Source: an uncultured Psychrobacillus sp.
GTDB lineage: Bacteria > Bacillota > Bacilli > Bacillales_A > Planococcaceae
Assembly: GCA_934234185.1 (NCBI GenBank)
Contig: CAKQHO010000032.1
Coordinates: 1 to 30,669 of the forward strand
Direction: 5' to 3'
Length of the DNA stretch: 30,669 nt
Shown piece after piece: positions 14,413 through 21,757 of the stretch; position 1 is the stretch's first letter, and the number at the start of each line of letters is the position of its first letter. Position numbers and translations under genes: made by a program. The notes beneath the pieces were generated by a model that ran no database searches, was not told the DNA's origin, and saw only the letters and a program-made list of their open reading frames with translations.

Positions 14413-16584
14413 TTATTTACCTAAGGGGGATATGACCGTCAAGATATATTCTGCTAATTGTTCTATTTCTTCCTCTGTGAGGGTATCCTTGAAGGATGGC
14501 ATTGCTGTACCGCCGTTGGTTACTCTTTCAATAATGTTCTCTCTACTCTCAGCAAATTTACTATCCTGCAGATTCGGACCATTATGGCCATTGGCACCCT
14601 GATCCCCGTGGCAGGCGATACAGCTGTTTTTATAGATTTCATAGCCCGGATCAGATGAAACGGTTTCTCTTTCCTTATCATCTCCTGTATTGTCTTTCGT
14701 ATTTTTGGCAGATCCGTCAATCACTTGACCCTCCGGTAAGCTTCCACCTAATTTAAATGTATATACCTTGTCGCCATGCTTAGTTCCAGCTAGTGCATTA
14801 CCCGCAGCGTAAATAGAAAGATATTGCTCTCCATCAATTTCATAAGTGACTGATGGCGCATTTGCTCCCGCATCCATCTGATACTCCCAAACCTGCTCCC
14901 CGGTTTTTGCATCAAATGCTATTAACCTACCATCATTATGACCAACAAACACTAAGTTACCCGCTGTTGTTAACACACCACTGTATGCAACTGAGTCCCA
15001 ATTCACCTGCCAAGCAATTTTGTTAGTCTTTACATCTAAGGCAGTTATTGTTCCACGCTGTGGAGCATTTGATACCGGCTGCATAATACTACCAATATAC
15101 ATCGAGCCCTCTTCAAAGGCTTCATCCTCTTGTCGAGCAAAGGAGAAATATGTGTCATTCCCTAGCACATAAAAGTATTCCGTTTCTGGGTTATAGGCCG
15201 AAGGTGGCCAGTTCGCTCCACCTTGTGGTCCTGGTTTGAGTGTGATTGGTTCTTCCCAGAACGGAGTGAAAATATCTCCTACCTTCCCTTCAAAGGTCTC
15301 CCCTAAATCACGAGCTATATCCTCTTCGAAAACTCCTTGCGGCACAAAGGCATCTCCGATTGGGTAAGGCTGCGTTTTAGAAGTTTTTTGCTCAGCCAGC
15401 TGAGGAACCTCTCTCTCCTCTATGCCGACTAGTGGCGTTCCATCTGTACGGTCAAGGAAATACACCCAACCTGTTTTTCCTGCTTGACCCAAACCCTTTC
15501 TCATTTTGCCATCCTTTTCTACATCAAAAAGCACAACAGGGTTGGCCGGGTCCATATCCCATATATCATGATGGACTTCTTGGAAATGCCATATATATTC
15601 TCCATTTTCAGCATTTAGAGCCACCACGGAATTTGCATAAAAGTTGTCGCCTTCACGGTTGCTGCCATCTAAATCTGGAGCTGTATTTCCTGTAGCAAAA
15701 TAGATGTATCCTAGCTCTGGATCGACTGCAGGAGTATTCCATACTGGTGCCCCTCCGGTTAACCAGGCATTATTATCGTCTGGCCATGTATCTCCATTCA
15801 CCTCCCAAGGGGTAGGGATAGTATAGAATCTCCATATTTCATACCCTAAGTCTGAATCATAGGCCATGACGCGACCTCTAATTCCATACTCTCCACCAGC
15901 TACACCCGTATAGACCTTTCCGTTGTAATAAAGTGGTGCGCTAGTAATCGTGTATCCTTCTTCCCATTCAGCTACTTTTGTTTCCCATAAGAGCTCACCT
16001 GTTTTTTGGTCCAAAGCGATTAAACGAGCATCTAACAAACCAGCGTAAACCTTTCCATCTCCCACCGCCACTCCACGAGTGGTCCAACCGCAGCATACTG
16101 TGTCCATCTCTTGCGGGATACTCGGGGTATACGCCCAGATTTGCTCCCCTGTTTTAGCATCAAGCGCAAACACATCATTTGCTCCTGTAGCAATGTACAT
16201 GACACCATCTACCACTAAAGGGGTTGCTTCTCCTGAATATTTTCCTTCAGCACCGGATCCTAAACTAGTTACCCAAGTAGGTGTAAGATTTTCAATATTA
16301 TCTGTGGTAATTTGTTTTAATTGGGAGTATCGACGGTTATAATAATCTCCCCCATAAGTGAACCATTCGTTAGATGCATACTCCACATTTATATTTCTAG
16401 AAGGACTAGGTGCAGCAGCACCATCAGAACTTTCCTCTTCTACTTCTACTTGCTCATTTACAATTAAGGCAGCGGGTTCCTTCACCTCTTCTTTATCTCT
16501 CATTAAATAGATACCGAATAGGAAAACTGCTGCAATTACAATACCTATCAACATTTGTTTTCCAATAGAAATTTCTCTGACCAA
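14413..16584 (-). CDS. PQQ-dependent quinohaemoprotein alcohol dehydrogenase, membrane anchored
   Basis: 723 residues. An uncleaved-looking N-terminal helix (about 9-28) would anchor it outside the membrane. An eight-bladed PQQ propeller (about 70-615) follows, then a C-terminal cytochrome c domain with CIACH (Cys655, Cys658, His659) and likely axial Met695. PQQ site: vicinal cysteines Cys164-Cys165, metal ligands Glu232 and Asn300, catalytic Asp343 and Arg379. Asp345 two residues after the catalytic Asp (WDMD) is the extra metal ligand found in lanthanide-dependent relatives. It oxidises alcohols or aldehydes and passes electrons through its own haem. TTG start at 16584 with GGGGGAAG upstream. 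No PQQ synthesis, MxaG/J or partner gene is nearby. Substrate is unknown. Confidence 0.88.
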   Translation of the reverse strand: MVREISIGKQMLIGIVIAAVFLFGIYLMRDKEEVKEPAALIVNEQVEVEEESSDGAAAPSPSRNINVEYASNEWFTYGGDYYNRRYSQLKQITTDNIENLTPTWVTSLGSGAEGKYSGEATPLVVDGVMYIATGANDVFALDAKTGEQIWAYTPSIPQEMDTVCCGWTTRGVAVGDGKVYAGLLDARLIALDQKTGELLWETKVAEWEEGYTITSAPLYYNGKVYTGVAGGEYGIRGRVMAYDSDLGYEIWRFYTIPTPWEVNGDTWPDDNNAWLTGGAPVWNTPAVDPELGYIYFATGNTAPDLDGSNREGDNFYANSVVALNAENGEYIWHFQEVHHDIWDMDPANPVVLFDVEKDGKMRKGLGQAGKTGWVYFLDRTDGTPLVGIEEREVPQLAEQKTSKTQPYPIGDAFVPQGVFEEDIARDLGETFEGKVGDIFTPFWEEPITLKPGPQGGANWPPSAYNPETEYFYVLGNDTYFSFARQEDEAFEEGSMYIGSIMQPVSNAPQRGTITALDVKTNKIAWQVNWDSVAYSGVLTTAGNLVFVGHNDGRLIAFDAKTGEQVWEYQMDAGANAPSVTYEIDGEQYLSIYAAGNALAGTKHGDKVYTFKLGGSLPEGQVIDGSAKNTKDNTGDDKERETVSSDPGYEIYKNSCIACHGDQGANGHNGPNLQDSKFAESRENIIERVTNGGTAMPSFKDTLTEEEIEQLAEYILTVISPLGK

Positions 16585-16599
16585 TATACTTCCCCCTCT

Positions 16600-16613
16600 G
16601 GTAGATACCTACC
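16600..16613. promoter_or_regulatory. Short palindrome next to the dehydrogenase ribosome site
   Basis: Arms GGTAG and CTACC with a 4-base loop, just upstream of the SD of the PQQ dehydrogenase gene. It could be a repressor site or a 5'-UTR hairpin. Short, so tentative. Confidence 0.3.
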
Positions 16614-16679
16614 ATTTTTTTATATTGAAGTATATTATCGCGAACGTCTTTTTATTTCGATTATCTAAACTTTCCCATC

Positions 16680-16711
16680 AAAAAAAGACTGCCTTGTAAT
16701 AAAGGCAGCCT
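16680..16711 (-). terminator. Intrinsic terminator of the aminotransferase gene
   Basis: Minus-strand GGCTGCCTT / AAGGCAGTC hairpin followed by seven U, about 13 bases after the stop. Confidence 0.87.
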
Positions 16712-16723
16712 CCACTTTGGTCA

Positions 16724-18010
16724 TTAAATTTTGTTAGAAAGATCTACGCAGCCTTGATAGATTAGTTCAAATAACTCCTCTATATGCTCTTCTTCTACAC
16801 ATGAGAATGCTACACGGATGTCCGTAGTGTTACTTGCGATTACCCCTACCCCATACTCTTCTAGCAAATGCAGTCGTAGAGTTTCTGCATCTAGACTATT
16901 AAGCTTTAAGCACATGAAATAACCTGAGTTGAAAGGGTAGTATGTCCAGTAAGTATTAAATTTTTCATTTGCAAGGACCTCTTTTGTCTTTTCAGCTCGC
17001 CCCTGCATAATGTTAAACTTTTCAACTTTCTCTACCTGAAATTCAGAGGACTTCAAGGATTCTAAAATAATCGTTTGGGACACATGTGATCCACTAGAAA
17101 TTGTTCCCCGGATAATTCCCTTTGTTTTTTGCTCTAATGCTTCTAATACGTCTGGTTGAGCAGCATAAGTGATGAACCCTACACGTAAGCCCCATACGTA
17201 ATTTTCCTTTGTTGCTCCATCTACCTTCACAGGTAAAATATTTGGATGAACACCAGCGAGTAATCCGAAAAGGGATTCCTTTATAGAATCCTCATAGAAC
17301 AATCCGAAATAAGCATCGTCTAAAACTACTACTAGATGCAGTCCCGCTTCAGCAGATTCCTTTAGGGCTTGTACAATCTCTGCTGCCTCGGTTAAGGAAG
17401 GAGTGTAACCAGTCGGGTTATTTGGGAAATTAAGAATAACTATCGCCTTTCCACTTTGCTTTTGAAGAGTTTCTCGGAAGGAATCTATATGAAAACCACC
17501 TGCTTCGTTGAATAGAGAAAAAGTTTCTACCTTTCCACCTCTTCTCACTTGGAAGACAGTATTATAATTTCCCCAATACTGATCTGGAGTGATGATGACA
17601 TCACCAGGATTCATGAACAAATCTGCTACTATGCTTAAACCGTGAGTAAGGGCATTCGTTACAATCGGATTACCAAATGATTTACCGTCTAACGATGGAT
17701 TATCAGCAAGAATTTTTTCTCTCCAAGCAGAACGCAGCTCCTCTTTTCCTTGAGGTGGTGCATATGGGTAAATATCCTTTGGGCTATATCCGAGCTTTTC
17801 TTGGATATGACGGAAATGCATCGGCTCGCCGTCCTCTGTTGCTATTCCAATGGTCGCATTGAAGCGATGTGCTTTTTTACTTGCCTCTGCGCTTTGGCTC
17901 AAAATTCCCTTCGGATAAAAAAGACTCAAACCTAAATCGGATAACATATTATAAATTGCTGGATTTTCATTTTTGATTTTATCGTTTAATTGTACAGCTA
18001 AAGCATTCAT
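16724..18010 (-). CDS. PLP-dependent aminotransferase, class I/II (substrate unknown)
   Basis: 428 residues of fold-type-I aminotransferase. Cofactor marks: NNPTG (197-201), Asp231/Tyr234 in LDDAYFG, the Schiff-base Lys268 in GATKENY, and Arg276 in WGLRVGF. The N-terminal region 'LSLFYPKGILSQSAEASKKA' and 'MHFRHIQEKLGYSPKDIYPY' is unlike AspB, PatA or HisC, so I cannot assign the amino acid it works on. Related Firmicute proteins are annotated only generically. The ATG at 18010 follows GGAGGG by 8 bases. It is monocistronic with its own terminator. Confidence 0.85.
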   Translation of the reverse strand: MNALAVQLNDKIKNENPAIYNMLSDLGLSLFYPKGILSQSAEASKKAHRFNATIGIATEDGEPMHFRHIQEKLGYSPKDIYPYAPPQGKEELRSAWREKILADNPSLDGKSFGNPIVTNALTHGLSIVADLFMNPGDVIITPDQYWGNYNTVFQVRRGGKVETFSLFNEAGGFHIDSFRETLQKQSGKAIVILNFPNNPTGYTPSLTEAAEIVQALKESAEAGLHLVVVLDDAYFGLFYEDSIKESLFGLLAGVHPNILPVKVDGATKENYVWGLRVGFITYAAQPDVLEALEQKTKGIIRGTISSGSHVSQTIILESLKSSEFQVEKVEKFNIMQGRAEKTKEVLANEKFNTYWTYYPFNSGYFMCLKLNSLDAETLRLHLLEEYGVGVIASNTTDIRVAFSCVEEEHIEELFELIYQGCVDLSNKI

Positions 18011-18039
18011 CTATTGGACCCTCCAGAATTACTATTTTG

Positions 18040-18079
18040 TACATATTGTACTTCATTTCTACAAAGGATTGCATCCTTT
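18040..18079. promoter_or_regulatory. Palindromes and putative -10 upstream of the aminotransferase
   Basis: A perfect 7-base inverted repeat AAAGGAT-TGC-ATCCTTT (18063-18079) and GTAC-ATATT-GTAC (18040-18052) lie in the 100-base gap. The minus-strand hexamer TACAAT overlapping the second one is a plausible -10. The first repeat has no U run, so it looks more like an operator than a terminator. Confidence 0.35.
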
Positions 18080-18110
18080 CTCATAATATATTGAATATTC
18101 CTAAGTAGTG

Positions 18111-18875
18111 TCACGACTTTTCAGACACTAGCTCCAATGTAATTGGACAATGATCACTTCCCATTACATGTGCATCTATCGTAGCATCCTTTAGCATAGG
18201 AACAAGCCTTTCGGATGCAATAAAATAATCGATTCTCCAACCGATGTTTCTCTCTCTAACCTTGGCCATATACGACCACCAGCTATATGCACCCTCTTTG
18301 TCAGGATAGAAGTAACGATATGTATCAATAAATCCTTCATCTAGTAAAGCGGTCATTTTGCCGCATTCCTCTACTGTAAATCCTGAGTTACCCCTATTCG
18401 ATTTAGCATTTCGTAAGTCCAGGCTTTTATGTGCAACGTTCAAATCTCCACAAAGAATAACCGGCTTTACCTTGTCTAACTCCTTTAAATAGACTCTCAT
18501 CTTGTCCTCCCACTCTAAACGGTAAGCGAGTCTAGACAGGTCGCGCTTCGCATTAGGGGTATACACATTTACCAAATAAAAGTCTTCATATTCTAGGGTG
18601 ATAATACGCCCCTCCTCCTCCGTATCCTTATCTCCCACTCCATAGCGGACAGAAATCGGCTTCACTCGGGTGAAAACAGCAGTTCCAGAATAGCCTTTCT
18701 TCTGTGCATAGTTCCAGTATTGCTCATATCCATCTAACTGCAATTCTATTTGCCCAGCTTGAAGCTTTGTTTCCTGCAAGCAAATAATATCGGCATCTTT
18801 CTCATAAAAATATTCTAAAAACCCCTTTTGGACACATGCCCTAAGACCATTTACATTCCAAGAAACCATTTTCAT
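18111..18875 (-). CDS. exoA: Exodeoxyribonuclease III / AP endonuclease
   Basis: 254 residues, the usual size for ExoA/Xth. It cleaves DNA at abasic sites and removes 3' blocks in base excision repair. Motifs of the EEP nuclease fold: 'MKMVSWNVNGLRA' at the start, catalytic Glu35 in LQETK, 'GDLNVAH' with Asp and Asn, and the C-terminal 'GSDHCPI' with the Asp-His pair; also 'GWRIDYF'. The frame extends to 18890, but this includes the ribosome site GGGAGG. The ATG at 18875 is the start. A terminator of the upstream SDR gene lies close before it, so it must have its own promoter within a short gap, which I could not define. Confidence 0.95.
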   Translation of the reverse strand: MKMVSWNVNGLRACVQKGFLEYFYEKDADIICLQETKLQAGQIELQLDGYEQYWNYAQKKGYSGTAVFTRVKPISVRYGVGDKDTEEEGRIITLEYEDFYLVNVYTPNAKRDLSRLAYRLEWEDKMRVYLKELDKVKPVILCGDLNVAHKSLDLRNAKSNRGNSGFTVEECGKMTALLDEGFIDTYRYFYPDKEGAYSWWSYMAKVRERNIGWRIDYFIASERLVPMLKDATIDAHVMGSDHCPITLELVSEKS

Positions 18876-18892
18876 TTTATTTCCTCCCAAAG

Positions 18893-18938
18893 AAAAGAGG
18901 CTGTCTCAAAAGCGCTTCGCTCCTGAGGGCAGCCCTCT
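18893..18938 (-). terminator. Intrinsic terminator of the SDR gene
   Basis: Minus-strand stem AGAGGGCTGCCCTCA / TGAGACAGCCTCT with a few mismatches and inner GCG/CGC pairs, then UUUCUUU. The CAGCCTCTTTT form is common at Bacillus terminators. Confidence 0.7.
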
Positions 18939-19031
18939 AATTTACCACTAGTATAACATGAAATAAAAAGTTAATCTGGTTACCTTCTCTTCCGAATGAG
19001 TGAACCGGCTTTGTATTCAATACTAGTTTTC

Positions 19032-19820
19032 CTAGTATTTATATGATTGTCCACCATCTATATTAATGACTGCAGCATTGATAAAAGAGGATTCTTCTGA
19101 AAGTAAAAAAGTAACTAAATTCGCAACTTCCTCCGGTCTACCGAAACGTTTCATTGGATTCGGCTGTACAAATTCTTTTCCAACTTCCTGCCATTTCTCT
19201 TCTCCACCAATTTGTTTAAGAGAGGCCTCGACCATTGGAGTCATAATAGCTCCTGGGGCAATTGCATTAATGTTAATTCCAAATTGCCCATATTCAATAG
19301 CAGAGTTTCTAGTTAAACCAACTACTCCATGTTTACTTGCTGCATAGCCTGATTGATTGCCAACCCCGCGAATTCCGCCAACCGAGGCTGTATTTACAAT
19401 GGAACCACTGCCTTGTTTTTTCATCACGGCCAACACATATTTCAGTCCGTAAAATACTCCATTCAGGTTGATACTTACAACTCTTTCGAACTCACTTACT
19501 CCGTAATCCTCTGTAAGATTTTGTTTCCCTTCAATTCCTGCATTGTTGTAAAAGCCATCTATTCGCCCAAATCGTTGAACAGTCTCATCTACGAAATTAC
19601 TCACAGCCGCTTCATCAGCTACGTTAGCGGTTACAAGTATTATTTCAGCAGATGGTACCTTTGAGGTTACTTCGTTCTTTGTCTTCTCTAAGCCTTCTGA
19701 ATTTAAATCAACTAGCGATAGTTTCGCTCCTTCTTCTGCTGCTTTAATAGCAGTTGCGCGGCCAAGACCGGATCCTGCTCCAGTAATTAATATAATCTTT
19801 TCTTCTAAACGTTTGCTCAT
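19032..19820 (-). CDS. SDR family oxidoreductase (NAD-preferring)
   Basis: 262 residues, classical short-chain dehydrogenase. The coenzyme site is TGAGSGLG (13-20). Asp38 at the end of beta-2 (LSLVDLN) points to NAD+ rather than NADP+. NNAG is at 92-95. The catalytic tetrad is Asn119, Ser146, Tyr159 and Lys163 (YAASK). The C-terminal 'SFINAAVINIDGGQSYKY' is typical of the glucose-dehydrogenase/FabG-like group. The substrate cannot be deduced. ATG at 19820 with AAAGGA upstream. It lies 76 bases after the HAD gene; no terminator is evident between them, so they could be co-transcribed. Confidence 0.88.
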   Translation of the reverse strand: MSKRLEEKIILITGAGSGLGRATAIKAAEEGAKLSLVDLNSEGLEKTKNEVTSKVPSAEIILVTANVADEAAVSNFVDETVQRFGRIDGFYNNAGIEGKQNLTEDYGVSEFERVVSINLNGVFYGLKYVLAVMKKQGSGSIVNTASVGGIRGVGNQSGYAASKHGVVGLTRNSAIEYGQFGININAIAPGAIMTPMVEASLKQIGGEEKWQEVGKEFVQPNPMKRFGRPEEVANLVTFLLSEESSFINAAVINIDGGQSYKY

Positions 19821-19896
19821 TTAACTAATCCTTTCTTTGTTAGGAATGGGTTTCCCCTCTATTCTTTCCATGCAAAGAGGTTTTAAACGACAAACT

Positions 19897-20550
19897 CTAG
19901 GCTTCTAAAATTTCTCTAAGTTCTTTCACGCTATGTACTATATAAGTTGGATTTACTTGGAGTAGTTCCTCCATTGTCCCATATCCATACGTTACACCTA
20001 CCGAATCGATGCCAACGTTTTTAGCTCCTACTATGTCATGCTTTCGATCGCCAATCATGACAAAATCCGACTTATAGAAATCTTTGAATTCCTCCATAAC
20101 TGCTTCGATAATCTCTGTTTTTGCACTGCGGGTTCCATCTAAATAACTTCCCACCACCATGTCAAAAAAAGCATCAATTTTAAAATACGTTAAAATTTCC
20201 TCTGCAAATACAGTTGGCTTGGATGTAGCTACCACAAGTTTACAAGAACTTGATTGTAACTCACTCAGCAACTCCATTACTTCAGGATAAAGTTCATTCT
20301 CAAACATGCCTACTTCCTTAAAACGCTCTCGATAATATCCTATAACTTGTTTGATTTCATCCTCTGAAAAGTGGTACTGCTCCGCAAATGTTTCTTGAAG
20401 AGGAGGACCAATAAAGTCATTTAATTTTTCCAAATCGGGCTCATCTATCCCCATCTTACGGAGTCCATATTGTACACACCTTGTAATTCCCAACCTCGGA
20501 TCTGATAATGTTCCATCTAAGTCGAATAATATTACTTTGTAATTTGTCAT
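19897..20550 (-). CDS. HAD-superfamily phosphatase (Gph/PpaX-like)
   Basis: 217 residues. HAD motif I is FDLDGTL with Asp10 and Asp12, motif II is the Ser/Thr in VVATSKP, motif III is a Lys in the 'GTRSAKTEIIE' region, and motif IV is IGDRKHDIVGA. The alpha-helical cap between residues ~18 and 85 places it with phosphoglycolate phosphatase-like subfamily members that act on small phosphate esters. It reads as a housecleaning phosphatase; the precise substrate is not visible. ATG at 20550, preceded by a GAGG-like site. Confidence 0.85.
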   Translation of the reverse strand: MTNYKVILFDLDGTLSDPRLGITRCVQYGLRKMGIDEPDLEKLNDFIGPPLQETFAEQYHFSEDEIKQVIGYYRERFKEVGMFENELYPEVMELLSELQSSSCKLVVATSKPTVFAEEILTYFKIDAFFDMVVGSYLDGTRSAKTEIIEAVMEEFKDFYKSDFVMIGDRKHDIVGAKNVGIDSVGVTYGYGTMEELLQVNPTYIVHSVKELREILEA

Positions 20551-20572
20551 GGCTGACCTCGTTTCTTTGAAA

Positions 20573-20610
20573 TAAAAAGACTATCTCTATTGTATCAAGA
20601 GATAGTCTTT
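20573..20610 (-). terminator. Intrinsic terminator of the ATP-grasp gene
   Basis: Minus-strand perfect 11-bp stem AGACTATCTCT / AGAGATAGTCT followed by UUUUAUUU, directly after the stop codon at 20617. Confidence 0.9.
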
Positions 20611-20616
20611 CATATA

Positions 20617-21549
20617 TTATTTCTCTAAAGCATTTCCTAAAAATTTAGCGAGCTCAAGCATTCCGAACTTCCCAGCCGCTGCCTCAGCATCAGCATTGTA
20701 ATTAGTGTTCGTATTGACATCATAGGTATACACTTCACCATTTGCATCTTTAATAAATTCAATGCCAGCAACATCTATCTTATTTACCTTTAAGAAAGCT
20801 TCATAGCGAGCAATCCAATCCTCACTAAGGTCCTCCGTAATTTCAAATTTTGGACGTTGAACCGGCTCCTCTCCAACTGGACAAAAAGCATCTCCTATTT
20901 GACAAGCGTCCGCTGGACATAGCTCGAAGCCTTCCGAGGTATCTACTTTCACCGCATAGACATATTTACCACCCACAAATTCTGCTCTGGTAATATACGA
21001 TTCAGGAGATTGAATATACTCTTGGATTAATGTTATGCCGTCTACCGGCTCTTCAAATGCCGGGCCATTTACATATTCTTTCAAGGCAGCAATCGTTTGA
21101 AATAATTGAACTCCGAGACCCTTTCCTGCTCGGTTATGCTTGGTGATAAAGGGAGCAGTTCCTAGCTTTTCAGCTGCTAACAGTATTTCCTCCTTGCCGA
21201 CAGCAGCAATCGTTTTAGGAGTTCTGATGCCACTTGCAGCTAACGCTGTATATTGATTGATTTTACTAACCTCTAAGCTAAGTGCCTTTGTTCCATTAAA
21301 AACCTGACGTCCATGTAGCTCTAGCCAGGAAAGCACACCACTAGCAAGCTCTGGAGCATAACGATGCCCTCTAGTGTGAGAGGACGCACTCATCCGATTA
21401 TAAAACACACCCTCGGGCGGAACTGTTGTTAAATCGACAATTCCCTTATCTAAATGCCAGGATTCATATGGCAGCTCCAACTCTTCTAAACGCTTCGTCA
21501 AATGAACCGTCCACTCGTCATTTTCATGAATAATATATACCTTAGACAA
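20617..21549 (-). CDS. ATP-grasp domain protein (RimK-like)
   Basis: 310 residues from a TTG start at 21549, chosen because AAAGGAG lies 8 bases upstream and the first residues MSKVYIIHENDEWT fit a beta-strand start. The upstream open frame to 21618 overlaps the promoter. The core has ATP-grasp marks: 'APFITKHNRAGKGLGVQLF' (nucleotide-binding Lys and Gly-rich loop), 'ITLIQEYIQ', and the metal ligands in 'GIEFIKDANGEVYTYDVNTNTNYN'. Such enzymes ligate a carboxylate to an amine or thiol via an acyl-phosphate; RimK and glutathione synthetase are relatives. A Cys-containing insert 'ELCPADACQIGDAFCP' is distinctive. Substrate is unknown; monocistronic. Confidence 0.82.
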   Translation of the reverse strand: MSKVYIIHENDEWTVHLTKRLEELELPYESWHLDKGIVDLTTVPPEGVFYNRMSASSHTRGHRYAPELASGVLSWLELHGRQVFNGTKALSLEVSKINQYTALAASGIRTPKTIAAVGKEEILLAAEKLGTAPFITKHNRAGKGLGVQLFQTIAALKEYVNGPAFEEPVDGITLIQEYIQSPESYITRAEFVGGKYVYAVKVDTSEGFELCPADACQIGDAFCPVGEEPVQRPKFEITEDLSEDWIARYEAFLKVNKIDVAGIEFIKDANGEVYTYDVNTNTNYNADAEAAAGKFGMLELAKFLGNALEK

Positions 21550-21589
21550 CGCTACATCTCCTTTAATACCCATTAAACTTATTGGTATT

Positions 21590-21618
21590 ATTATTCTATA
21601 AATGTATGAATAAAACAA
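21590..21618 (-). promoter_or_regulatory. Promoter of the ATP-grasp gene
   Basis: Minus-strand TTGTTT (21613-21618), 17 bases, AATAAT (21590-21595), with the predicted start about 35 bases ahead of the TTG codon. Confidence 0.5.
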
Positions 21619-21714
21619 TAGATTTGTTTAGGAGAAATAGAGGCGGCAAGAAGGCTGCTCCTCAGCCACCTGGTTCCCTGTTCTTGGCATCTAATTTATA
21701 TACATTTTTCTCTT

Positions 21715-21748
21715 TAAAAAAAGCCGGAAACGTGAACGTCTCCGACTT
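21715..21748 (-). terminator. Intrinsic terminator of katX
   Basis: Minus-strand stem AGTCGGAGACG / ACGTTTCCGGCT followed by seven U, about 10 bases after the stop. Confidence 0.87.
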
Positions 21749-21757
21749 ACTCTATCA

